From the NCBI RefSeq assembly GCF_900105245.1, contig NZ_FNSZ01000001.1:3100001-3164000 (forward strand): a stretch of 64,000 nucleotides of DNA. The letters run 5' to 3'. The notes beneath the pieces were generated by a model. That model saw only the letters and a program-made list of their open reading frames with translations. It had not been told where the DNA came from and searched no databases. Source of the DNA: Streptomyces sp. 1222.5 (lineage in GTDB: Bacteria > Actinomycetota > Actinomycetes > Streptomycetales > Streptomycetaceae). A program made the position numbers and the translations under genes. Numbering within the stretch: the stretch's first letter is position 1; each line of letters starts with the position of its first letter. Below are positions 7,993-15,374 of the stretch, piece after piece.

Positions 7993-9146
7993 TCCTTCTC
8001 CCCCTCGGCTTCGTCCGCCCCGGACAGGCCGGACAGCTCCAATTCCGACTGTCCGGGGTGTTCGTGCAGGTCAGACGCCATACCCGGACAGCCGGACAGC
8101 GCGGACACCTCTTGCGCGCCCTCTGTCCGGGTGTCGGTGTCCGGGTAGTACCGGCCGCCGGGGTCCTTGGTGAGCTGTCCGGCGTCGGCCATGCGGTTGC
8201 AGGTGCGCCGGATCGTGTCCAGATCAACGTTCGGCAGCTCGCCCGCCATGTCCTTCGGCTTGGCACCGGGGTGAGCGCGGACGTAGCGCAAAATCGTGGC
8301 GCGGGTGTCGCCGACGGTGTGGTCGGACACCGGGCCGTCCAGCAAGTGCCAGGCCCCGGAGGCGGGTTGGAAGCTGAGGGCGTACTCGGCTTCGTCCACG
8401 TCGCGGCCGGTGACGTGCAAGATGCCGTCTGCCTGGCCGCGTGCCCGCTTCAGTACGAGGGTGGCGTCGGCGGCTCCGGCGATGCCGTTGGTGCCGGAGA
8501 CCTCGGTGAGGAAGTCCTCGGAGCCTGCCTTACGAACGTGGTGCACGAGGACGACAGCGACGCCGTAGTGGTCGGCGAGCCGCTTGGCGTAGCCAACGGC
8601 CACATAGTCCGCGTCGTAGGCCGAGACGCAGGCCGGAGACTGGCCGCGCATCTTGGCGAACACGTCGATGACGACCATGCGCGCGTCGGGGTTGCGCTCC
8701 AGCCACTGTGCGATGGCCTCGGTGCCGCCCTGGGGGAAGGGCGGGCATTCGGTGACCAGGGTCAGACCGGCGGGGGCGGGCTGGCCTCCGAGGAGCTTGC
8801 CCATGCGGGTCTTTAGACGGCGCGGGGTGTCTTCCAGGGCGAGGTAGAGCACCGGTCCGCCCTGCACGGGCACGGAGTCGAACGCCTTGCCTCCGGCCGC
8901 GACGGACAGGCCCAGTCCGAGGGAGAGCCAGGACTTGCCGACCTTCGGCGGTCCGGCGAGCAAGCTGACGCCCTCGGCGAGGATGCCGGGCACGGCCCAT
9001 TTCGGCTCGGGGAAGTGCGCGGCCATGAGCTGATCGGCCGTCCATGCGGTCCGCGGGCGCTCCCGCTTTGGCGGCGCAGTGGGTGCCAGTTCGGGGTCGC
9101 TGGGCACGGAGTACAGGTGCAGGGGCGGGATGGGGTTGGCGCTCAT
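7989..9146 (-). CDS. RepA-like AAA/RecA-fold ATPase of an integrative element
   Basis: A 385-residue ATPase. Walker A GPPKVGKS is at about residues 64-71 and Walker B MVVIDVF near 157; HHVRKAGSEDF and TNGIAGAADATLVL follow in the RecA/DnaB-like core. A winged-helix-like region lies at about 285-330 (ATILRYVRAHPGA). This family (RepA/RSF1010-like helicase loaders) pairs with a prim-pol primase in element replication, and the prim-pol gene overlaps it by 4 bp upstream. The last 50 residues are encoded by DNA rich in TGTCCGG motifs, possibly iterons. A related copy of this 3' end lies in opposite orientation at 12767-12873. Confidence 0.85.
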   Translation of the reverse strand: MSANPIPPLHLYSVPSDPELAPTAPPKRERPRTAWTADQLMAAHFPEPKWAVPGILAEGVSLLAGPPKVGKSWLSLGLGLSVAAGGKAFDSVPVQGGPVLYLALEDTPRRLKTRMGKLLGGQPAPAGLTLVTECPPFPQGGTEAIAQWLERNPDARMVVIDVFAKMRGQSPACVSAYDADYVAVGYAKRLADHYGVAVVLVHHVRKAGSEDFLTEVSGTNGIAGAADATLVLKRARGQADGILHVTGRDVDEAEYALSFQPASGAWHLLDGPVSDHTVGDTRATILRYVRAHPGAKPKDMAGELPNVDLDTIRRTCNRMADAGQLTKDPGGRYYPDTDTRTEGAQEVSALSGCPGMASDLHEHPGQSELELSGLSGADEAEGEKE

Positions 9147-9900
9147 GCGGCGACCGTCCTCGGGCGCCGTGCTCCGGCCCGCAAACCGGAAGCGATGGTG
9201 CGCCGTGCCTCACGCTCGCCCTGGCCGACTTGGAGCGCGGCCGTGAGGAGCCAGCCGGTGACGTCGGCTTCGCTCAGCTCGCCCCCGGAAACGAGCTGTC
9301 CCAAGGCGACCGCGGCGATGTAGAGCGCGTTGTTGTGCTCGTGCGGGCCGGAGCCGGTGACCCGCTCCACTTCCCCGTTGATCGCGGAGCGGAGGAAGGC
9401 GGTGCGCCGTCCGTGGCCGGTGAGGGCGACCGTGATGGGCGTCTGCGGGGGCAGTGGCGCCGAGCGCAGGAGGTCGGCGAGCCAGCCCGGCAGGGGTGCC
9501 ACCGGCCGGTGGTGGGTGACCTCGTACGGGTGTCCGGCGACGGTGCTGCCCGCCCCGACTACGAGTCCGCCCCACGCGCGGGTGTCGACCTTCCAGCCCA
9601 GCCCGCGGGAGCTATCTCCGGCGGTGTTGCGCAGGGGCTCGCCCTCGGGGGCGAGGAAGTAGAGGTGTGTGCCGCCGCTCCAGGTGCGGACGGTGTAGGT
9701 GTCGCCGGGGTAGGGCTGGCCGTGGCGCGTGCAGAGCACGGCGAGCACGTCGGCGCCGTCGGTGACGCCGTGATGGGCCCAGGCGTCCGGCGGGGTGTCG
9801 CCGGGGTGCTTGGGCTTGTCCCGGTCGATGACGATCAGGCCGGAAGGGCCGGTGGCGATGCCGACGTTGAAGGCGCCGACGGACCATGCGCGGGGCGCCG
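9143..9900 (-). pseudogene. 5'-truncated bifunctional primase/polymerase (prim-pol)
   Basis: The frame from about 9900 down to the stop at 9143 encodes most of a prim-pol protein: VGIATGPSGLIVIDRD (metal site), SGGTHLYFLAPEG, GWKVDTRAWGGLVVGAGS and a C-terminal helical region. The usual N-terminal 60 residues or so (a hydrophobic start, cysteine/arginine-rich linker and a WEQRAT-like segment) are absent. Upstream of about 9900 the sequence changes to a repeat also found at 13321-13381. No ATG or GTG precedes the core; the first in-frame start is GTG at 9748, inside the active-site region. In intact elements this protein primes replication with the downstream ATPase. It is probably non-functional. 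Confidence 0.7.
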
Positions 9901-9910
9901 AGGCGGCACG

Positions 9911-9969
9911 GGTGCTGCAGCCCGTCGGCGAAGCCGACCTTTCAATGGGCGCAGGAGCCGGAGGCGACT
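9911..9969 (+). repeat. Dispersed hairpin repeat, copy A
   Basis: About 60 bp closely matching 13321-13381. It contains GCAGCCCGTCGGCGAAGCC, with the small hairpin TCGGC-GAA-GCCGA, and ends in GCGCAGGAGCCGGAGGCG. It sits where prim-pol homology stops and brackets, with copy B, the OLD/HhH cargo. Confidence 0.6.
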
Positions 9970-10017
9970 CCTACCTTGCTCGGCTGCACAGGTGAGCGAC
10001 AGATCGACCTGGACGGA

Positions 10018-11679
10018 TTACCCGGTGCTCTTGCGTTCACTCGACTCATCGTCGCTCAGGAACGCATTGAAGACATTGCGAAGCGCCTCCGGAGGTGTTC
10101 TCATCAACTTCGCCAGTGCAGGACCGTCCTTGCTCTTGCTGTACCCGCTGCCAAGAAAATGTTGCCAAATCCCCTTCAGTACATCGGCCCCTGGAGCAAG
10201 GGACTCCCAGGCGTCATCCCAAGCAGCGTCAATCTCTGCAGTATGGGTGAACCACGCTTCGCTGATACGCGACTTCACATCCCCGGGCCGGGGAATACGA
10301 TCGACCACAGCTGAAATCAATATCTCCTCACTCGGCACTACTCGGCCGAGTTTTCTCCGCAAGGAGTTATCTACTAGTCGAACCGGATCGGAAAATTCGG
10401 TCATGACCCGCTTCATAACCACAGCATGCTTAAGCTCGTCTGCTGTTGACCGCGCAATGGCTGCAACTTCGGCGCTGCTCACGGGATCGCGCCCTTGCTT
10501 GGCGCGCTCAGTGCTCAGCAAGGTGGCGATGACCTCGTAGTCCAGCAGAAGGTTCTCAATCTCGCGGCCGGGAAGCAGGTAGGTGTTAGGTGACTTCTCC
10601 AGCTTTTCCAGGAAAGCTCCTGAGAGTTCATCACGATCACGCACGTAGAGGACCCGTCGCTGGCCGAGCTGGTCAGCAACCTCAAGCCACTTGGCAAGAA
10701 GTTCCGCGTGGCGAGCGTCGTACCCTCCCCCTCCCGGTAGAACTACAACCTTGGGACTACGCAGCACATCATGGAACCACGCCTCAAGAATTTCCCGGTC
10801 ACTCGGACCTTCAAGGATCAAGATCCGCTCCGCTGACAAGACATCACTCATGCGCATGCCCAGTTCGCGCAATAGGTGGGCCCGCTCAGTCGTGACAACG
10901 ACCGCCTCGGAAACGCCATGCTTCCGACTCACGGTCACAACTCTGGTTTCCGGAGAGGACCAGTCCAGCATGGCAGCGGAATGCGTGGCAGTGAGAATCA
11001 GACTGCGGTGGGACCAGTTCTGAAGTAGCCCAAGAAGGGCTCGCTGAGCGCTAGGGTGAAGGCCGATCTCTGGGTCTTCCAGCACGACCGTCGCGCGGGT
11101 CGAGGTGCGTGTAAGACCGACAACGAGCAGCATGAGCAACTGCTCCACCCCGGTACCGAGATCCTTGAGGTTGTGCTGAAACTCATTTTTCACAGCCGGA
11201 TCCCTGAACGCAATTTCACACGTTCCGCCGTTAACCGGTGTCATTAGTACTCCAACATCAGGAATGATATCGGCAATCAATCCTTGGAGAGTGGACCAGA
11301 GGCGAGGTTTATTGGTGTGAAGGTGAAGCAGGACGGTGGCTAGGTTAGAGCCGTCCGAGTTCAGCACCTCAGAGACGTTGGAAAGCTGAGCTGACCGGCC
11401 ACTGGCCTGCCGCAAGGGCTGGAAGTGAAAATAACCATTTCTCCAACGCCGTAGCACCCGCTGAGCAACGGAGACTCCGCCGAAATGAGACAGAGTGTCA
11501 ATAGAGTCGCCACTACCTCCACTGGTTCTACTGCCTGCCGCCTCGGGATCGTAATTTCCAGCGAGAGCTGCTTCCAAGGCCGGTGTGGTGATTCGCCATC
11601 CGTCGGAACCGGATACCTCAAGCCTAGCAAGATAGCGCCATGCGTCTCGATAGTTTACTCGTACGGCAACAGGTTGCAT
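10018..11679 (-). CDS. OLD-family ATPase/TOPRIM nuclease, apparently lacking its N-terminus
   Basis: A 553-residue protein. The SMC-like ATPase half keeps a Walker B/D-loop VVLEDPEIGLHP near residue 200 and the switch LILTATHSA near 225. The TOPRIM nuclease half has ILEGPSD near 285, YVRDRDE near 346 and GREIENLLLD. OLD proteins normally begin with a strand and a Walker A (GPNGAGKS type) within the first 60 residues; none is visible and an in-frame TGA lies 10 codons before the ATG at 11679. This may be an N-terminally truncated gene, or the lost part may once have been a separate frame. OLD nucleases act in phage defence, alone or with a helicase (Gabija). Base composition is lower in GC than the backbone, so recent transfer is likely. 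Confidence 0.75.
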   Translation of the reverse strand: MQPVAVRVNYRDAWRYLARLEVSGSDGWRITTPALEAALAGNYDPEAAGSRTSGGSGDSIDTLSHFGGVSVAQRVLRRWRNGYFHFQPLRQASGRSAQLSNVSEVLNSDGSNLATVLLHLHTNKPRLWSTLQGLIADIIPDVGVLMTPVNGGTCEIAFRDPAVKNEFQHNLKDLGTGVEQLLMLLVVGLTRTSTRATVVLEDPEIGLHPSAQRALLGLLQNWSHRSLILTATHSAAMLDWSSPETRVVTVSRKHGVSEAVVVTTERAHLLRELGMRMSDVLSAERILILEGPSDREILEAWFHDVLRSPKVVVLPGGGGYDARHAELLAKWLEVADQLGQRRVLYVRDRDELSGAFLEKLEKSPNTYLLPGREIENLLLDYEVIATLLSTERAKQGRDPVSSAEVAAIARSTADELKHAVVMKRVMTEFSDPVRLVDNSLRRKLGRVVPSEEILISAVVDRIPRPGDVKSRISEAWFTHTAEIDAAWDDAWESLAPGADVLKGIWQHFLGSGYSKSKDGPALAKLMRTPPEALRNVFNAFLSDDESSERKSTG

Positions 11680-11950
11680 TACATCAGGGTCAGGGATGCA
11701 AAAATCTCAATCACACCATGGCCGCTCCGCTACCCATCCCTCCGGCCTCCGGGCCACCCATGCCATGGAGACAGGCTGGCGCCGCCGAAGACTCCCGCCG
11801 GCTGCGACACACCTTCGACACAGCCAGTGCCCTCAGGCGCTGTGGATTAATTCCCCCGCAGGTCAGACGAGGTTGGGGGTTCGATCGGCGCAATCACTCC
11901 GGAGCCGGGTGCGACTGGGTCTCACAGAGGCGCGCACGTACCCACTTCGG
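11680..11950. other. Non-coding stretch between OLD and HhH-like genes
   Basis: No supported gene is seen. A search by eye for a missing Walker A segment of the OLD protein in all three minus-strand frames found none. The sequence is mixed in base composition, unlike the backbone. Confidence 0.4.
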
Positions 11951-12634
11951 TCAAACCTTCCGCTGGCTTTCCCAGATCGCGTGGTCTAGCTCCCACGGTG
12001 TGCACCTCAAGCGGGCCGCAGCCTCAGTGAGGATGCTGATCGCTTGGACCGTGGTCACCGTGCGCTGCAGCACTGTTTGCAACCATCGAAGAACCATGCG
12101 GTCCGGCTTGATGCGGCTGTCGTCTCCTAAGAGCATCCACAGGTAGGCGAGTCGCGCGCCGGAGCCGTGGCCGGCAACCCCGGCGAGATCACGCTCAATG
12201 GCGCTCAGCTTGTCCGGATCAGCGAGTAGCGCATTGGCATCGGCAAGGGTTGCGATGCCGTGAGATGCCAGGAGCTCGGCGTAGTGACGGGCAGCTTCCG
12301 CCTTCAGGGGGGCATCGCGGTTTGCCCGTGTGCGCTGCCTGTTCTGTATGACCTCGGAAGAGAAGGCCTCTTCACCGTAGGTCTGGATGTGCGTAACGAA
12401 GACCTGGAGCGGTTGCTCGTCGGGGACAGGGAGCTGCGCGCTACCTGACAGCGGAACTGAGATGCCGGCCCAGGCCGCGTACCGGTGACAGGTCGGGGCC
12501 GTGTGCCGCTCGTAGTGGGCATTGATGGAGAAGACGGCGTCTAGAACGCACAGGGAGGCATGGGCCCACCGAGGGCCCCGCGGTTTGAGTGCCAGATGCC
12601 CTGCGGCAACGACTACTTGTCCTATCTCGTCCAT
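11951..12634 (-). CDS. HhH-GPD/endonuclease III-like fold protein (putative)
   Basis: A 227-residue protein starting at ATG 12634 with GGGAG 4-5 nt upstream. The frame stays open upstream to 12889, but that extension carries no family features and overlaps a repA relic. Recognisable pieces are RGPRWAHASLCVLDAVFSIN, VFVTHIQTYGEEAF and VAGHGSGARLAYLWMLLGD followed by IKPDRMV. The last two resemble a helix-hairpin-helix plus GPD catalytic segment of DNA glycosylases, with Asp in KPDRMV as the candidate catalytic residue. I recall similar Streptomyces proteins annotated only as hypothetical. The fold assignment is inference. It is encoded in the same direction as the OLD-like gene, 271 bp upstream of it. 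Confidence 0.6.
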   Translation of the reverse strand: MDEIGQVVVAAGHLALKPRGPRWAHASLCVLDAVFSINAHYERHTAPTCHRYAAWAGISVPLSGSAQLPVPDEQPLQVFVTHIQTYGEEAFSSEVIQNRQRTRANRDAPLKAEAARHYAELLASHGIATLADANALLADPDKLSAIERDLAGVAGHGSGARLAYLWMLLGDDSRIKPDRMVLRWLQTVLQRTVTTVQAISILTEAAARLRCTPWELDHAIWESQRKV

Positions 12635-12766
12635 CGCTCTCCCAATTAATGAAACGGGGAGGCATTGTTGCATGCGGCGCTGGCAGGAGAGCCAGTTGAA
12701 GGTCGAACCACGAATGCATGCTGCGCACCTACCGCACGCAGTTTGTCCCTGAGTGTCCTCCGGAGC

Positions 12767-12873
12767 CGGGACCACGCAGGAGGTGTCCGGGCTGTCCGGC
12801 TGTCCGGTTAAACCCCTCACCTGCACAAACAGCCCGGACAACTTGGAGAACCGCTGTCCGGGCTGTCCGGTCA
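12767..12873 (+). repeat. Inverted relic of a repA-like 3' end with TGTCCGG iterons
   Basis: The plus strand here matches, with gaps and about three-quarters identity by eye, the minus-strand 3' end of the ATPase gene (about 7990-8110). Shared elements are GAGGTGTCCG, CTGTCCGGCTGTCCGG, ACCTGCAC, CCCGGACA and a final CTGTCCGG pair. The encoded peptide QEVSGLSGCP corresponds to QEVSALSGCP. So a fragment of a second repA-type gene lies here in the opposite orientation. The TGTCCGG repeats could also be replication iterons. Confidence 0.55.
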
Positions 12874-12931
12874 CAGAGGGCTGCAACACCCCGCGTGTTG
12901 CAGCCCGTCAGGAACGCTGCTGTATCGCGTG

Positions 12932-13093
12932 TTAGCGGCGAATGCGCGGCAGGCTTCCTCGCAGCAACTTGACGACCTCAATAGCCCGTCGGGCCTTGCT
13001 GTCGTCAGAGGTGAACGCTGCGAACAGAGCGCAGATCGCGACGACAATCGTGACCAGCAAGGGAGGAACGGCGAACAGCCACAGGAAGGGCAC
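12932..13093 (-). CDS. Small single-pass membrane protein
   Basis: A 53-residue frame from GTG 13093 to TAA 12932. The N-terminus is strongly hydrophobic (MPFLWLFAVPPLLVTIVVAI and on to residue 27), then comes a charged tail (SDDSKARRAIEVVKLLRGSL). GGAG lies about 10 nt before the start. Small proteins of this shape are frequent near transfer genes of Streptomyces integrative elements. The function is unknown. Confidence 0.45.
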   Translation of the reverse strand: MPFLWLFAVPPLLVTIVVAICALFAAFTSDDSKARRAIEVVKLLRGSLPRIRR

Positions 13094-13320
13094 AGGACGA
13101 CAACTCCATGGTGAATGGATTGTCCCGCCGCCTACGGCTCGCCGGTCCGATTCCGGCTTCGTAGTGCTGGGAATGAATGGCTTCAGCGTCCCTGGGCTGT
13201 GTGAGGTGCGCTTGAGGCTCGGACCCGACCTCGTACCACGCGCTTCGCGGTAAGCCTACGCGATCCGCGGCCGTAAGCCCTGATCGATCCCAGCGGGGCC
13301 ACATCCAGCCGAGCCCCCGG

Positions 13321-13381
13321 GGTGTCGCAGCCCATCGGCGAAGCCGACCGCGCTCAACGGGCGCAGGAGCCGGAGGCGACT
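13321..13381 (+). repeat. Dispersed hairpin repeat, copy B
   Basis: Nearly identical to 9911-9969, with a 2-bp insertion after GAAGCCGACC. It carries the same CGGCGAAGCCG hairpin and the same GCGCAGGAGCCGGAGGCG end. It lies 100 bp inside the right att site. Confidence 0.6.
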
Positions 13382-13482
13382 TCCGACTTCGCACTATCTG
13401 CGATACATGAGGGCACTGCAAACCTCCCGGGATCAAGGAACCTGCTGGTCAGAGCCCATTCGCAAGCCGAACTCTGAATGTG

Positions 13483-13524
13483 CTCCGGAGCCGTGTGCGC
13501 AGGTTCGAATCCTGCCGGGGGCAC
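13483..13524 (+). repeat. att site: 3' end of tRNA-Arg(CCG), copy 2
   Basis: Identical over 42 bp to 4695-4736. The 5' half of the anticodon stem is missing here (GAATGTG replaces ACGGC), so identity starts within the anticodon loop, as expected at the far end of an element inserted in a tRNA. The 8.8 kb between the two copies is the inserted element. The sequence just after it forms hairpins typical of a tRNA terminator. Confidence 0.85.
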
Positions 13525-13541
13525 CTCGAAGAAGGTGCCCA

Positions 13542-13581
13542 AAGACCCCGTCACCAGCGGAAACGCTGAGGCCGGGGTCTT
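13542..13581 (+). terminator. Terminator after the tRNA-Arg fragment
   Basis: Outer stem AAGACCCCG/CGGGGTCTT encloses an inner CAGCG-GAAA-CGCTG hairpin. A smaller stem, GGGCACCT/AGGTGCCC at 13519-13540, overlaps the att end. This is probably the original terminator of the tRNA-Arg gene. Confidence 0.65.
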
Positions 13582-13907
13582 CGCGTATGTGCAGGCGTGT
13601 GAGGGCCGAAGCGGCCGTATGCCGGGGTCTGTGGACGAGGCGTGGACGGGATCTTGGAGCATCGCCGCAGGTGAGGTTCATGAAAGGGCGAGGCCAGCAC
13701 CGGCGCCAGGTGCCGCTGCCTTGATGCACATCCTCACGCCATCAGGGCTACCAGCGGGCTCCCTCGAGGACTGCCGACACCTAGTCCTGGTTGTTGCTGC
13801 GGGCCTGGCGTGCCGCCTCCTCGCGCTGCTTCAGAGGGCGGTGGCGCGTGGGGGCCTCGTGCCCTGCGACTCGCCACCGCCGCCCGGGGCTGTCCCGAAG
13901 GGACGGG
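13582..13907. other. Gene-poor stretch at the island junction
   Basis: No complete gene is supported. On the minus strand the last 22 codons of a frame ending at about 13780 (TRHRPLKQREEAARQARSNN) look like a genuine C-terminus. I could not find a start or family for it, and it may be a remnant of the gene that originally followed the tRNA. Confidence 0.35.
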
Positions 13908-15317
13908 TCAGCGCGCCAGCCACGAGCCGAACACGACGCCCTTCTCCGGCGCGCCGAGTGCCTTGGGGCCGAACGACTTGATGCCGGTGACCGTCAGGCC
14001 GCCGGCCGCGCCCCGCAGGTGCCAGGCGGCGCCGGAGTCGGCGTAGGTGCCGTCCTCCAGAGGCGCGGTCGCCGTCAGGTCGGCCTTGCCGTCCTTGTTG
14101 GTGTCCGACAGCAGGACCTGGCTGCCGAACTTGTCCTCCTTCTCGGAGACACCGGGCACGCCGGTCGTGGACTGCTGGAAGGCCTGCGCGCCCGTGCCGG
14201 TCAGACCGCTGCGGGAGCCCTTGAGCAGCACCGTGCTCCCCGCGTCCGCGACCGACTCGATGTCCTCGCCGGGGATGCCGACCGCGACGTCCGCGTAGCC
14301 GTCGCCGTTCACGTCGCCCGCGCTGATCGAGGAACCGAACTCGTCGCCCTTCTCGCCGACGCCGGGCACGCCCGCCGAGTCCTGCGTGATCTTCGCGGTG
14401 CGGGTCGTCGAAGGCCCGTTCGCGGTGCCGTACTTGATGAGGATCGTGCCTTTCTGGTACGGCATGTCCTCGAAGTTGTTGCCGATGTCGCGGACGATCA
14501 GGTCGCCGTAGCCGTCCTTGTCGACGTCCGCGATCGCCCCGCCGACGGAGGCAGCGAGCGGCTTCGGGGTGGTGTTCACGCCGTCCTTGCCGCCGGCCCA
14601 GAACTTGCTGCCGTACGCCATCTCCTCGAAGCCGTGGTTGGAGACGATGTCGTCAGCGCCGTCGCCCGTGATGTCGCCCGTGACGAAGCCGCCGGGGCCG
14701 AAGGTCTGGCTGGTGGCGACCGCCTGGGTGCTCGCGGCCTTACCCTCGCGCGTGAAGGGGCCGTAGGAGATGAGCATGCCCTGGTCGTCATTGTCGGGGT
14801 CGTCGCTGCGCGGGAAGTCCACCGTGACCAGGTCGCGCTTGCCGTCGCCGTTGAAGTCGCCGGCGGTGACGTGCCCGCCGTTCCAGGGCAGCTCGGCGCT
14901 GCCCTGGCCGGACAGGCCGGCGGCGGAGCCCCACAGGACCACGGCCTTGCCGTCGTAGCCGTTGACGACCAGGTCGGTGTACCGGTCGCCGTCGAGGTCG
15001 GCGGCGGCCGTCTCCTGACCGAAGCGTCCGCCGCTCCGCGGGTCGCCGGGCACGCCAGGGGTGGCGCGGCCGAAGGTCTTGGCGTGCGCGGTGTCGGGGC
15101 CCGACGCGGAGCCGTAGACGACCGTCACCCGGCCGGGCGTCGACTCCTCGTAGCCGCCGACCGCGGAGAACACGAGGTCGGCGTACCCGTCGTGGTTGAA
15201 GTCGACGAGCGGCGTGCGCGCCGCCGCCGGCGCGGCCGAGGCCGAGCCGGCGGCGACGAGCACGAGGGGAGTGACGAGCGTGGTGACCGCGAGGGCGGCC
15301 GCGAGAGAGCCTCGCAC
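13908..15317 (-). CDS. Secreted FG-GAP repeat (integrin-like beta-propeller) protein
   Basis: A 469-residue protein from GTG 15317, with GGAGG 4 nt upstream. The signal peptide (residues 1-29) ends LVAAGSASAAPA. The body has seven FG-GAP/calcium-loop motifs of the form DxNxDGxxDL (DFNHDGYADL, DLDGDRYTDL, DFNGDGKRDL, DITGDGADDI, DVDKDGYGDL, DVNGDGYADV, DTNKDGKADL), enough for a seven-bladed beta-propeller. It is probably an extracellular binding protein; no catalytic domain is seen. It is a tandem paralogue of the next gene upstream, which keeps the same order of motifs. Confidence 0.88.
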   Translation of the reverse strand: MRGSLAAALAVTTLVTPLVLVAAGSASAAPAAARTPLVDFNHDGYADLVFSAVGGYEESTPGRVTVVYGSASGPDTAHAKTFGRATPGVPGDPRSGGRFGQETAAADLDGDRYTDLVVNGYDGKAVVLWGSAAGLSGQGSAELPWNGGHVTAGDFNGDGKRDLVTVDFPRSDDPDNDDQGMLISYGPFTREGKAASTQAVATSQTFGPGGFVTGDITGDGADDIVSNHGFEEMAYGSKFWAGGKDGVNTTPKPLAASVGGAIADVDKDGYGDLIVRDIGNNFEDMPYQKGTILIKYGTANGPSTTRTAKITQDSAGVPGVGEKGDEFGSSISAGDVNGDGYADVAVGIPGEDIESVADAGSTVLLKGSRSGLTGTGAQAFQQSTTGVPGVSEKEDKFGSQVLLSDTNKDGKADLTATAPLEDGTYADSGAAWHLRGAAGGLTVTGIKSFGPKALGAPEKGVVFGSWLAR

Positions 15318-15374
15318 TGATCCTCCAGAAGAGAGAAAGACAGGGAAAACAGAAGGCGAGAGAGAGGGAGGGGG

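Noticed and set aside
13791-15320. Long plus-strand open frames over the FG-GAP genes (509 and 479 residues)
   Set aside because: They are Gly/Arg/Val-rich shadows of the real genes. The minus strand has signal peptides, ribosome sites and seven FG-GAP motifs.
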